DNA of 42,287 bases from Scenedesmus sp. ARA3 (GCA_004335835.1 RWJK01001464.1:1-42287), one strand, 5' to 3'; shown: positions 30,131 through 40,033, numbered from the stretch's first letter. Program-made: numbers and translations. The notes: generated from the letters alone by a model not told the origin.

Positions 30131-32543
30131 GCCAAGCACCACATGGTGCGCCTGTACGACTTCTTCTACTACAAGGTGCGTGTGGGTTTGTGGGTTTGTG
30201 GCAGTGCTGCTGCTGCTGCTGCTCTGCCAAGCGCCACATCGTGCGCCTGTACGACTTCTACTAAAAGGTGCGTGTGGAATTCAGTTGGTGTCCAGAACTT
30301 AATGACCCTTTGTAACGCTGCCTCTGTTGATTGTGTTTGTGGTGTGTGGATTACTGCGCACATTGCAAGGGAAACTGCCCACATTGCAAGTAGAGATTGG
30401 AAAATTGCGTACATGACGGGCTAACGACATCATGCTGCTGCTGCTCCTGCTGCTTCTGCTGCTGCTGCAGGAGCACCTGTTCCTGGTGTGTGAGCTGCTG
30501 CGTGCAAACCTGTACGAGTTCCAGAAGTACCAGCGCGAGAACGGCGACGAGCCCTACTTCACGCCGCCACGCATCCAGCGCATTGCGACGCAGGTGCGCA
30601 GCAATTGGATGGTGAAAGGTTTTTTTAGGTTGCTATGATGAGATCTGCGGTGTGAGGGCAGCATTCAGTAGCTATTCCACGCCGCCTCGCATCCAGCCAT
30701 CGCGACGCAGGTGCGCATATTGTTGGAATCAAGTGTCCTGATGTATATATGTCGCTTCACGCGGTCACGCATCCGCGTAGGTGCGCACACCATAGAAGCA
30801 AAGTGCAATCCTTGAAATGCATGTGTGGATCTTTGTCACTCCACGTCGCCACGCATCCAGCGCACCGCCATGCACGTATTCACACCGTGAGTTAAAGTGA
30901 GATCCTTGAAACTGCTGCAGAGCTTGGCCTTCCTGCGCACAGCCTAGGCCTGCTGCACAAGTACCTTTCAGGCTACTAGTATTTCTTTGGTATCTGCAGG
31001 AAACTGAACCCTTCTCTGCTTGCATACACGCAACTGCAGGTGCTGCAGAGCCTGGCCTTCCTGCACAGCCTGGGCCTGGTGCACAGCGACCTCAAGCCCG
31101 AGAACATCCTCATCAAGAGCTACTCCCGCTGCGAGGTCAAAGTCATCGACCTGGGCTCCTCCTGCTTCGTGACAGACCACCTGTCTAGTTACGTGCAGAG
31201 CCGCAGCTACAGAGCGCCGGAGGTCATTCTGGGGCTGGCGTATGGGCAGAAGGTGGACCTGTGGAGCCTGGGGTGCATCCTGGCTGAGCTGGCGACTGGA
31301 TACGTGTTGTTCCAGGTGGGCTGTGACTGCTGTTTGACCGGGGTTTGACTGTGGTTTGACTGTGTTTAACTGGATGGACGGATGGCGTATGGGCAGAAGG
31401 TGGACCTGTGGAGCTTGGGATGCATCCTGGCTGAGCTGGCGACTGGATACGTGCTTTTCCAGGTGGGTTTGACTGGGGTTTGACCAATGTTTGACTGCAG
31501 TTTGACTGAGGTTTGGGTGTTATTTGACTCGCTGGCGAGGTGGCGTACATGCTGACGATGGACCTGTGGAGTTTGCATCACATCCTGGCTGAGCATGTGA
31601 CTGGACACCTTTTGTGATTTGTCTGCTGACAAGTAAAGTAACACACTGCGCAACTGCTACTGTTACACATGCATCACTGCAGAATGACTCGCTCGCCACG
31701 CTGCTGGTGCGGCTGGAGGGCATGCTGGGCCCACTTCTTTTGCCTTATGACTGGCATGCTGCACTGGCTGCACTCATGTATCGTGCTTCTGCACAACGCC
31801 ACACTCCTCGTGCGCCTGGAGGGCATCTTCTCCAACACATCTGCGGACGAGTAACACACTGCGCACCTGCCAACCTGATGCTTGCAGAACGACAGCCTGG
31901 CCACGCTGCTGGTGCGCCTGGAGGGCATCCTGGGCCCGCTGCCCAGCTGGATGATCAGCCAGGGCCGCTACAGCAGCAGGTACTACACGCGCAGCAGGCA
32001 GATCTACGAGCGCAACAAGAACAGCGGGCGGTGAGTGGCCTCACCAATGCGTCTATGTATGTACTTGGCTGGCTTGGGTTCGGAACACGTGATCTAGATG
32101 CGATGACACGGCCGGCTGAAGACCAGCATGTGCTGCTCCTGGCGCTTGGTTGCAGTAGGTTCTGCCCATACAACGCAGGATCAGCGGCACCACGTGCTGT
32201 GCTCCGCCTGTTACTGGCATGGAAGCTTGCTGCTGCTTGCTGCTTGATCGCAGGTACGAGCTGCTGCTGCCCGAGCGCACCAGCCTGCAGCATCACATAA
32301 CTCTTGCCCTTACTCATCCCCTTGCCTGCTTGCCACATGCTTGATCAACTGTGCAGGTACGAGCTGCTGCTGCCCAAGCACACCAGCCTGCGGCACCGCG
32401 TGCCAGGCGCTGATGAAGGCTTCCTGGACTTCCTATCGTACCTGCTCACGCCAGACCCCAGCGCACGGCCTAGCGCAGAGGACGCGCTGCAGCACCCGTG
32501 GCTGAGCCACCCCTACCCGCCAGCAGAGCAGATTCCGGATTAG
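24638..32543 (+). CDS. DYRK-family protein kinase (plant/algal DYRK type) with LisH-like N-terminus
   Basis: Thirteen exons in consistent phase: 24638-24903, 24987-25084, 25444-26677, 26961-27196, 27533-28249, 28758-28854, 29115-29223, 29560-29661, 29825-29935, 30471-30593, 31040-31315, 31888-32030, 32357-32543; total 1232 aa. Residues about 6-36 resemble a LisH helix pair. Residues 90-860 are Ser/Gln/Ala-rich and probably disordered. The kinase domain is about 920-1225: Lys947 (VCLKIIKNNK), Asp1048 (HSDLKPENIL), Asp1068 (VIDLGSS, DLG form) and the activation loop SSYVQSRSYRAPEVILG with Tyr1082, the residue DYRKs autophosphorylate. DYFDQSLDEIKLLRYVN and YFTPPRIQRIA support DYRK. In Chlamydomonas a plant-type DYRK affects starch and oil accumulation; orthology is inferred. 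Partial exon copies flank most kinase exons. Confidence 0.92.
27531..27535 (+). other. NAGNAG acceptor at DYRK exon 5
   Basis: The sequence TTGCAGCAGACACAGG allows exon 5 to start at 27533 or 27536, adding or removing one codon without changing frame. A similar TGCAGCAG occurs at GH79 exon 2 (16671-16678). Confidence 0.6.
28312..28555 (+). repeat. Two exon echoes of DYRK exon 5 3' end
   Basis: Copy 1 (28312-28395) repeats the segment encoding VQEGLPVYAGQLGQVEGDAD through GGCACAG/GTGCGT. Copy 2 (about 28452-28555) keeps TATGTATGCTGGGCAGCTTG but has an insertion and loses the donor. The original is at about 28171-28255. Period is roughly 140 bp. Confidence 0.9.
29280..29342 (+). repeat. Exon echo of DYRK exon 7 3' end with donor
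   Basis: GAACAGCAAGGAGTTCCCCT then ACGCAAGAACGACCTGATCG and CTACCAG/GTGCGG copy the end of exon 7 (about 29170-29229), with Arg changed to Cys before Tyr-Gln. Confidence 0.92.
30018..30272 (+). repeat. Three exon echoes of DYRK exon 9 3' end with donor
   Basis: The 35-nt end of exon 9 with its donor (29906-29940, coding VRLYDFFYYK) recurs identically at 30018-30052 and 30146-30180, and in shorter form with a stop at 30241-30272. Successive spacings are 112, 128 and 95 bp. Each unit includes the same intron start (GTTTGTGGCAGTGCTG) and a CTG run of different length. Confidence 0.95.
30067..30127. repeat. (CTG)n tract in DYRK intron 9
   Basis: Nearly uninterrupted CTG run between exon-9 echoes 1 and 2. 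Shorter CTG runs lie in the other units. Confidence 0.95.
30676..30875 (+). repeat. Three exon echoes of DYRK exon 10 3' end
   Basis: CCACGCCGCCTCGCATCCAG then CCATCGCGACGCAG/GTGCGC (about 30677-30716), a shorter piece ending CGCATCCGCGTAG/GTGCGC (30752-30785), and CCACGTCGCCACGCATCCAG (30841-30860) copy the exon-10 end (about 30560-30598). Divergence increases with distance. Confidence 0.8.
30909..30961 (+). repeat. Exon echo of DYRK exon 11 5' end
   Basis: CTGCTGCAGAGCTTGGCCTT then CCTGCGCACAGCCTAGGCCT matches GTGCTGCAGAGCCTGGCCTT at the real exon start (31040), with a small insertion that breaks the frame. Confidence 0.85.
31384..31616 (+). repeat. Two exon echoes of DYRK exon 11 3' end
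   Basis: 31384-31467 matches 31237-31320 at 80 of 84 positions by hand count, including the GTGGG donor. A second, more decayed copy is at about 31542-31616. Unit periods are 147 and 158 bp. Between them lie tandem TTTGACTG-type repeats (31320-31375 and 31466-31532). Confidence 0.95.
31674..31846 (+). repeat. Two exon echoes of DYRK exon 12 5' end
   Basis: CACTGCAG then AATGACTCGCTCGCCACGCT (from 31682) matches the exon-12 start AACGACAGCCTGGCCACGCT (31888). A second partial copy (about 31791-31835) keeps TCGTGCGCCTGGAGGGCATC. Confidence 0.88.
32251..32299 (+). repeat. Exon echo of DYRK exon 13 5' end
   Basis: CGCAG then GTACGAGCTGCTGCTGCCCG and CACCAGCCTGC match the real exon-13 start (32357), with AAG changed to GAG and later divergence. 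Confidence 0.9.
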
Positions 32544-34334
32544 GCTACACTATTTCTACGCTGCAGCCTGGTGCTGCCTGGCTGGCGCAGTGGTGTTGCA
32601 AGCGGGACCGGGCTGCAGCAGCAGAGCAGATCCCAGACTAGGCTACTGTAAATGTGTGCTGCAGTGTGGTGCTGGCTGGCCAGTGCAGGATAAAGGACTT
32701 GAGCAGCCCTGGCCAAGCCGCTCTTATCCTCCTGCGAAGCAAGTCCCTGACTAGGCAGCTGGCCGGTGCAGGGTTGCTGGGGAAGGGTGCTGTCGGCAAC
32801 TGGGAAGAGCAGCAGCAGCAGCAGCAGCACCCCGGGCCCTGGCCAATGCACCCTACCCGCCAGCAGAGCAGGTCCCCTGTTTGCTGAGCAGCTGCGCAGC
32901 GGCCCGCATCTGTTGTGATGTAGTGGGGACTGCTGGGTTGCCGTGTGACAAGCGCATGAGTAGGCAGCTGTAGTGTGGCAGCAGCGTGACTGAGCTTTGC
33001 CACCTGCAAGCATCAGCACAGCCCAGCCGTAGCTGCCGGGGACGCAAGCGCCAGCAGATGCCAGCAACACTGATGGGCGCTGCTGCAGCTGCCTGCCTTG
33101 GCTAGTACCTTTCCTGTGCCAAGCACCTCTGTCACATATCTATTGATTGGCATCGGGTGCGCTGCATGGGGCTGTGCACGAATGCATCGCAGAAAGGGAC
33201 TGCTGCTGTCTCCTGTGGTTGTTCCTTCTGCGCTGTCACCGCAGCTTGTTGGCTGGGCAGTGGCGAATTGCACAGGGATGTGCACGGTCGATCATCCAAC
33301 ATAATCAGCTGGGTGATAGGTGCGTGCAAGGTAGAATGTAAGCTGGTCCATGAGCATGGTTGCAACCAGTTGCAGCGGTGCTACCGTGGTGTGCGCTGCT
33401 GTGCAGGCTTCCATTGGGCCTCTTGCTGCTTGTGTGTGCTTGCACGTGCTGCGTATTTGCTGGAGTTGTGTCGTGTGGTGTCTGCTCATTCATGCTGCGC
33501 TGTTTTGTGCAACAGGCGGGGTTGTGTGCTGTCCATTGACAGCAGATGTGAGGCAGGGGGCTACCTGCAGCATGGTGCTGCGTTTGCAGGTCTGCCACAG
33601 ATCTGTCGCATAGCGTGTTCTTAGCAGCCGAGGTTTCTGTTGTTTGGGCACCCTTACGCATCCGCTACTGTATAGGAACCAGGCCAGCAGCTGTGATGTA
33701 GCTCAGGCGTTGGGGAATTGATTGTGTGTGTTACTTTGTTGCTTTCATGCGCGTGTTGCGTCTGGTGTTGTGCCACCACAGTCCCAGCTGGCAGCTTTCT
33801 TCCTTTGGGTTCCGTGTGCATGCCTTGGCCGACCTGAAGCTCGTTGCTGTGACGTGTTTGTCTGCCTTGGTTTCTTCAGGTTATCGCGGCTTGATACATC
33901 CGCATCCCGTGTGGTGCCATACAGCTGGACTGAATTCAGGTGCATGCTGTGCATGCCGGTCCAGTGTTCGCAATGGGCGACTCCGTTCTCAATCTCTGTT
34001 GTTTATGTCTTGTAAAGTAGTTTCTGACACATGATATGCATGGCAGAGACACACCTTGATTGCCGCAGGAAGTTCCCAGCCGGGAGCAGAACAGACGTCA
34101 CTGTCACTCGCAACCACGCACGCGATAAGCGGAGCCGTGCCCCACTTCACGTTGCATATCACGTGACTGTTCCGTCAAAAACATTTCACCGTGCGGAAAG
34201 CCTCAACAGTGACCAGCATACTTCCCTTCCACTCAAGTTCCAGCTCCCTGCATCACCGTTTCCAACACAGCACCAGAGGTTATCGGACATGTATGCGGCT
34301 TAAGCTGAACCTATCAGCATATAACGGTGCTACA
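32544..34334. other. DYRK 3' flank with echoes of the last exon, then no recognisable gene
   Basis: The terminal stretch coding PPAEQIPD-stop is repeated near 32616-32645 (GCAGAGCAGATCCCAGACTA then GGCTACTGTAA) and near 32848-32873. The first repeat supplies the TGTAA (about 32647), the likeliest poly(A) signal. From about 32900 to 34334 short frames show no domain and no splice pattern. The promoter of the 34335 gene lies at the right end. Confidence 0.55.
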
Positions 34335-36021
34335 ATGAGGTTGCAAAGGATGGCGAGCTGGCGCAGGACCTTTGTAGTGGCGTTGGGCATGTGCTGCTTC
34401 GCCTTGCAATCGCAAGTGCAGGCAGACGAGAGCATAGTGGCCAGCTTCAGCGATCCCCTTGTAAAAGCTTGGGTTCAATCTGCAGCTGTGCCGACTGCGG
34501 CCACAGGCATCAGCGTTAGTGAATTGCCAGTAGCGCGCCCTGGGTGAGCCAGGAGCAGGCACATGCTGCTACGGCTTTGCAATTGAACTTGCACGCCAGC
34601 AACATCTATTCAAGTCACGCGATTACACAGAGCAGCACCTGCAGTGCTAGGAGTGCTGTGCCACAGTGTCGGGGGCGCTGCTGCAGCTGAATAGTGAGCA
34701 CTACTGCTGCTTGCTGCGCAGTTCCTCGTCATCGTGGCCTAGATGCCTTCAGTTGGATACAGCTTCGAGGCACCTCTGACGAATTCTGCAATGGCCTGGC
34801 TGACTGCTGTTGCACCGCTCCTCATCTCAACGCAATGCAGGCAGGGAAAGCCGTACAGCTTTTGTACACTCGGCAGCTGCGCTACGCGCGTGCGCGTGAC
34901 AAACAAAGATCCATTGACAAACACGACTGGTATGCTGTACATGGACCTAAGGTGCGCTGGCACACAGCACAGAGCAGCACTGCTGCTGTCAAGCACATGA
35001 CGTGGTGACACAGGCGTAGCAAGGTAGCCGGGTGACACCTGAGCAGCGCATACAGCACGGCTTGCAGTGACATTTGAGCAGTGCATGCAGCACAGCTTGC
35101 ATTGTCACCCCAGCAGTGACACCCTGAGGAGCGCTTGCAGCACGGCTTGCAGTGTCACCCCAGCAGTGACACCTGAGCAGTGCATGCAGCACAGGTTGCG
35201 GTGTCACTTGAGTAGTGACACTTGAGCAGCACAAGCAGCACAGGTTGCGGTGTAACTTGAGCAGTGACACTTGAGCAGCGCATACACCACCGCCTACAGC
35301 CTGAAGGCGAGCCTCTCCTATTGGTTATCAAGTGCTGAGCAACTTTCCACCTGGCCAGGTGTCACTGAGTGGCACTTGGCAGCTGCAGAGGTGTGACCTG
35401 CCCTAAATGTACTGCAGCTGCTCACAGCTAGCATGGGACTGCCTGCTGAGGGCGTCCCTGCAAACGACGACATTCAACAACCGCAGCAGCATAAGCAGCA
35501 GGATCTTTACTTGCTGAATCTTGCTGAAGAATCACACTGCTGCTGCTGCTGCTGCTGCCTCAGGTACAAGCCCATTGTGGGTGTAAACAGCACAATGATG
35601 ACTTGGATGTTTGAGAACATGGCGAACAATGCAACCTATGCGCCCACCAATGAAACGTTCCCCATGTAAGTGACTTAGGAGGACTGTTGACGTGGGTAGG
35701 TTTACAGTGCCTTGAGCGGTACTACTACAACATATGCACAGTTGCTGGTTGCTCCTTGCTTCGTGCAGCGCAAGGTGCTGCATATGCTAGGTGACCTGCA
35801 GCTGCCGGAACAGCATGTTTTTGGCTGCAACACGTCAGGCTGCTACACGCAGGCCAGCCGCACACACTCTGCTGTCAGCTGCTGCGGCTAGCGTTACTAA
35901 CGTTGTTGTAACGCTTGTATGGTGGCCTTGCACAGGTACCTCATCTTCCACCCAAGGTGAGCTGCAGCTGCTGGCTCACATTTCTAAGCTTGCCAGCCAA
36001 AGTAGGGCTGCTGTGGTACTG

Positions 36022-36054
<33 letters not shown>

Positions 36055-36096
36055 CCACCACCAACACCATTATCATCATCATCATCATCATCATCA

Positions 36097-36128
<32 letters not shown>

Positions 36129-36547
36129 TGCTGCTGCTGCTGCAGCATTGTCCGCGGCCGTGGTAAGGGTGTCAGCCCCATTGCTGCTGAAACTCCTCCA
36201 GCCATGTCCACCTGTCAACTAGCCAGCAACTGCAGTAGCTGAAAGCAAAATTACTTTAGACTGAATCCCTGAAGTTATGCAGTGTGATGCGTTGCTGGTG
36301 CTAACGCGGGTGTGCGGCTGCTGCTGCAGGGATCATGTGGTGCACGAAGTGCAAAAGGTCAACGGTACCGTCAGCCGTGGAGCACACCTCACTTGGTGGG
36401 TGCGCAATTCTGTGTATTACATCACTCTGCAAAGGCAGCTGCGCCAACGATGACAAAGAACTTGCCGCCGCATGGCATGCTTGCCGTGTCAGTGCAATGC
36501 CCCTTGCAGGGTGACCCAGCAGTCAGCTTGTAGATCAAACATTTGAT

Positions 36548-36589
<42 letters not shown>

Positions 36590-37326
36590 TGCACACAAGC
36601 ACTTATGTCGCGGGCAGGCACTAACCAGGGCGGAACCAGTTGCAGGGTGAGCCAGCAGTCAGCTTGTACAACCAGCCATGTGGTGCAGCAGCAGCGTGCA
36701 TGGCACTGATGCGTGCAGCGAAGCACATGCCTGCAGGCCTACCGCGGGCGATTTGATCCACATCTACCACAACACAATGCATAAAACTTGCAATGATCTT
36801 GATGGGTGCAGGTGTGAGATGATTCTGAGCAACTGCATCTACAACAAAAACAGTGCAATGGAGCCGTGGGTGTGTCCCCCCAATGCCAAGGGCTTCATTC
36901 GATCTGATAAAGAGTCCTCTTGGGCCAAGAAGTACAAAACGAAAGAAAAGATGGTGGTCAACTGGTTTAGGAGCACAGGCATTGAGTTCAGCAGAATCGA
37001 GGTGAGTCGTCACTTCAGCTCACCACAGCTCTGTATACATGCATGTTGAGTTGCCGAGCTGTTGTGGCATGCTTGCATCATGTTACATGTCAGCACACGG
37101 CAGAGCATTGCACAGGTGTGCACAGCAGGTTGGTGTGCCACACAGGAGCCGCTTGTTCAAGGTCCAGATGCCACTAGGACGATTGGGGCAGCGAGCCCGC
37201 AGTGAAGACCAGCTCTGCTGGTGTGTACAGCGAGCTACTAAGCTAATTGACCCAGAGTCCACAATACTGATGCATCACCTGGAAGGCAGAGGGATAACAG
37301 TCATGCTTTGCGTCAGGCATCCAAAC

Positions 37327-37382
<56 letters not shown>

Positions 37383-37479
37383 AAGCCAGCCTCCTCTTGG
37401 GCCCGGTGCCTCGTGTGGTGGCCACAACACGCCACACCTGCATCCAACTTCTGATGTTGCTGTTGCTGCTCCTATTGCG

Positions 37480-37510
<31 letters not shown>

Positions 37511-37858
37511 CAGGCCAGCCCCCTCTTGGGTCCGAAGCCCCGCGTGGTGGCAACAACACGCCACACCTGGAGAGACAGTGCTGCCGGCACTGCCCTTGTT
37601 GGCATGCGTACACAGCTGTGGATCGGCCTGATGGACATCAACACCACCACCAAGTTCAACACATCGGACTTTGCAAACAGTGTCAACGAGTTCATCAAGT
37701 TCCAGGTCATGGGAGGCACGAGCGACCTGCCCACCCAGAATGTGACAGCGCTCGGCTGGATGAATGCGCTGCACTTTGTGGAGGAGTACGGAGGGACGAA
37801 AACATGGCTGCCTGCAGTATGGAGGGCAAGGAAACAGGCTTCACCTGAGGTTGGGTGA
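34335..37858 (+). CDS. Secreted glycoprotein, possibly DAPG-hydrolase (PhlG-type) related
   Basis: Proposed exons 34335-34543, 34763-34951, 35564-35665, 35936-35956 (a 21-nt microexon), 36330-36395, 36737-37001 and 37514-37858 close in phase to 398 aa. Residues 1-31 form a signal peptide. Eight N-glycosylation sequons (for example NTT, NST, NAT, NET, NGT, NVT) fit secretion. Segments VGVNSTMMTWMFENM, YLIFHPRDHVVHEV, GDLIHIYHN and WMNALHFVEEYGG resemble the order GVxxxMxxWxF, WHPxDH, His, HCxEE of the DAPG hydrolase family, which cleaves a C-C bond in acylphloroglucinols with a metal held by His and Glu. I infer this from motif shape only; identity and substrate are uncertain. The exon 2 acceptor (ATACAG at 34757-34762) is the least sure junction, and an exon between 37001 and 37514 may be missing. 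Confidence 0.5.
35032..35290. repeat. About 50-bp minisatellite with GTGACAC/GTGTCAC arms
   Basis: Five to six diverged units of the form GTGACACCTGAGCAG, GCATGCAGCACAG, TTGCGGTGTCAC in intron 2 of the 34335 gene. GTGACAC and GTGTCAC in each unit are reverse complements, so single strands could fold into serial hairpins. Confidence 0.85.
36023..36136. repeat. CAG, CAT and CTG trinucleotide tracts
   Basis: (AGC)n, then (ATC)n, then (AGC)n/(CTG)n in intron 4 of the 34335 gene. Confidence 0.9.
36506..36680 (+). repeat. Duplicated acceptor-like segment in intron 5 of the PhlG-like gene
   Basis: TTGCAGGGTGACCCAGCAGT (about 36505) and TTGCAGGGTGAGCCAGCAGT (about 36641) are near-identical and both continue TCAGCTTGTA. 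A (CAG)n tract at about 36547-36588 lies between them. Either may be an unused or alternative exon; the phase of its donors does not fit my model, so I left it out of the coding sequence. Confidence 0.7.
37329..37440 (+). repeat. (CTG)n tract plus exon echo of the last PhlG-like exon
   Basis: A long CTG run ends at GCTGCAAG, then GCCAGCCTCCTCTTGGGCCC and GCCACAACACGCCACACCTG copy the start of the last exon (GCCAGCCCCCTCTTGGGTCC at 37514, CAACAACACGCCACACCTGG). The acceptor AG is retained, preceded by CAA rather than CTGC. Confidence 0.88.
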
Positions 37859-40033
37859 TTGAGCATTATGTTCCATTGTGCTTTTGCAAGGTGTGCTTCC
37901 TGCAGTGTGGCGCCAAAGTAGGTAGGCATTTGTTGTGGTTTGTGGATGGCAGCGCAAGGGAAGTTGGAATGGTGGTATAATGTGCTCAGAAGCGGGCGCG
38001 CATGCCGCAGCACAGAGCAGTGACATTGCTGTGGTTGCATGAATCCCAACATTGGCTTTCATGAATTGCTGTGTCATGCGTGGAGTTGAGCTGGTAGCGC
38101 TGCTGCGCAGGGGGTGGCTTAAGCTCTAGACGCCACATGTCTGCGCAGCAATTATATGCAGATGCACCATCCCAGTGGGGTCAGGAGGAGTGTCCTGGGG
38201 ACATGGCCACCCGCGGGTTGACTGGCTAATTTGGCGGGCAAAGAGCCAGAAACTATTGTCAGCTGCCATGTTTGCAGTGATTGGTGATTTGGCTGAAGCG
38301 CAGAGACCTGTGGGTCTCGCAGCTGCAGCATACGCAGAAATTCTGCAAGTTGATGAAACTCTACTGTTTTACTATGGGAACTCTAGGATGAGTTATACGC
38401 CAGTGCTTACGTTGCATGTGCTGTAAGCTGGCAATGTGTTTTCTGATAAAATTATTTGAATAGAGTTATTCGTCAGCCCTGTCAGCATGGCATGGCGGGA
38501 TTCTTGAGTGTGTTGTGCATCACGCTGACTTTGGAGGTCGTCAATTCAGAGCATGGCGTCTGGTGCAGCTGTTGCTTTTTTTAAAGTGCTGCGAGCAGGG
38601 CAGACAGCACGCTGGCACAACTCATCAGCCTGTCGGCACCTGCACCGACACTGATCCTCCAGACATGGAGTATGCGTGTCTGATCATGGTGATGGGATTT
38701 TGTCAGGACCTTGCACGCGCACCGTATGCTGCTATAGCTGCGTAGTTGTATACTTACCCATGGCTACAGTTACTGACGCATGGCAGCAACTGAGGCCCTT
38801 GCATTTGCAATCAGGACTTTGTAAACCTGCATTTCTCCTGAACTGCTATGCACAATCACATCATCATGTTGCCATGTGAGCCATAGCCTGCTATGCACAA
38901 TGTAACAGTATATGGGTTGCACCGTCAGTCACTGATAGAAGCAGAACTCTGCTGCTCCAAGCACCAGCCCCACATCCCCGCCACACTCCGAATACGTGTG
39001 CAGCTCCCCACCCTTCAGCTCCTGCCACGCCCAAACCGCCGAAAACATAACTCCAGCCGTACTGTCGCACCAAAACTTGTGCCACTTGGCTTTCCAATCC
39101 CATTCATTTCTCACCGGGAAGCTCGAAGCGCAAGCTGTTAGGAAGTTCCCGAGCATGCGGTGGTCGCAGGCTTGCCGGCCGTCCCTGCCGGACCAGCCCA
39201 ACTTGTAGGCGCATAAGTAGCAGTAGTCTGCAGCGTATGGCATGGCGTGGCAAGGCAGATGAAGTTGAGTGAGTGAGCGACTACCCAGGCAGCTCTGCAG
39301 CTCCCGGGTAAGAAGGCGTGTGTGGCCAGGGGCGGCGCCCCTGGGCTGCACACCCTCTACCAGACAGATGCAGGTGGAGGTGAGGCATTATCAGCAGAAA
39401 CAGGATATGGCGGCTGTGCCTGTGTTGTGCACAAGCCGCTGTAGTGTGTTCATGCTGGTGGCACGCACTCAAAAGCCTCCCAGGCTGTGTTGGTATGCTG
39501 AGTCAGCACAGTGCATATGAGATGTTGCTGTTATGCAAATCAACAACAGTATATACAGCATGCACCGCTTTGCAGAAGGCTAGCAGCATGACACTGTTGC
39601 GTCACCATGTGCTGGCATTGTTGCTGCTGCACTGATAGGACTGCTCCCAACCACCTGGGCTTACCATGTGCATTGCAGCTGCGCATGTGAGCATCGCCAG
39701 CAGCAGTCGCAGCAGCAACAAAGGTGACAGCAACAGCAGCAGAGCAGCATCAGGTTAGTATCAGCAATGACCCGCTGCAGATGTAATCAGCTCAGCTGAT
39801 CCAACTTGTGCTGACAGTGCCCGCCTATCTTTCCAAACGATTATCATCTGTCTTCTGCTCCTTTTGCCTGCCTGCAAGCACTCAGCCTGACAGCAACATC
39901 TTGCAGTTTTGTTTAGGCTGCACTGCACTTGCCAGCTCCACAGCAGTGTGGCACACGGTACAGCCGCGCCAGTGCCCCTTGCTTGCTGCCTGCAGCAGTC
40001 ATCATGAACATCATGCATTCTGCTGCTCAGGAC
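37859..40033. other. Interval without a supported gene
   Basis: No clear gene. A minus-strand frame at 38929-39351 is listed separately. A strong GC hairpin lies at about 39330-39348 (CCAGGGGC, loop GGC, GCCCCTGG), flanked by weaker GTGTG/CACAC pairing. A plus frame at about 38265-38426 (DLAEAQRPVGLAAAAYAEIL) has protein-like composition but no domain. Confidence 0.45.
38929..39351 (-). CDS. Unrecognised minus-strand frame rich in Trp/Cys
   Basis: A 140-aa frame whose second half looks protein-like (YCYLCAYKLGWSGRDGRQAC, NEWDWKAKWHKFWCDSTAG, VMFSAVWAWQELKGGEL). A GCTGCAG acceptor precedes the YCYLCAY part and a CCG/GTGAGA donor follows FLTACASSFP, so the coding part may be one short exon (about 39225-39121) of a larger gene. 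No family is recognised. Confidence 0.3.
   Translation of the reverse strand: MQPRGAAPGHTRLLTRELQSCLGSRSLTQLHLPCHAMPYAADYCYLCAYKLGWSGRDGRQACDHRMLGNFLTACASSFPVRNEWDWKAKWHKFWCDSTAGVMFSAVWAWQELKGGELHTYSECGGDVGLVLGAAEFCFYQ

Noticed and set aside
29950..30424. Several Cys/Ser-rich proteins across the exon-9 echoes
   Set aside because: They are readthrough of tandem echo units and CTG runs; the correct frame is spliced out as intron 9.
31237..31616. CRISPR-like or direct-repeat array
   Set aside because: Regularly spaced repeats are copies of a kinase exon end in eukaryotic DNA with uneven decay; there are no unique spacers.
33098..33660. Frames after the DYRK gene
   Set aside because: Several overlapping frames of equal quality on both strands, none with a domain or splice consistency.
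34694..35008. Alternative frame in PhlG-like exon 2
   Set aside because: It does not join the next exon in phase, while the frame with LTNTTGMLYMDL does and continues to a conserved-looking segment.
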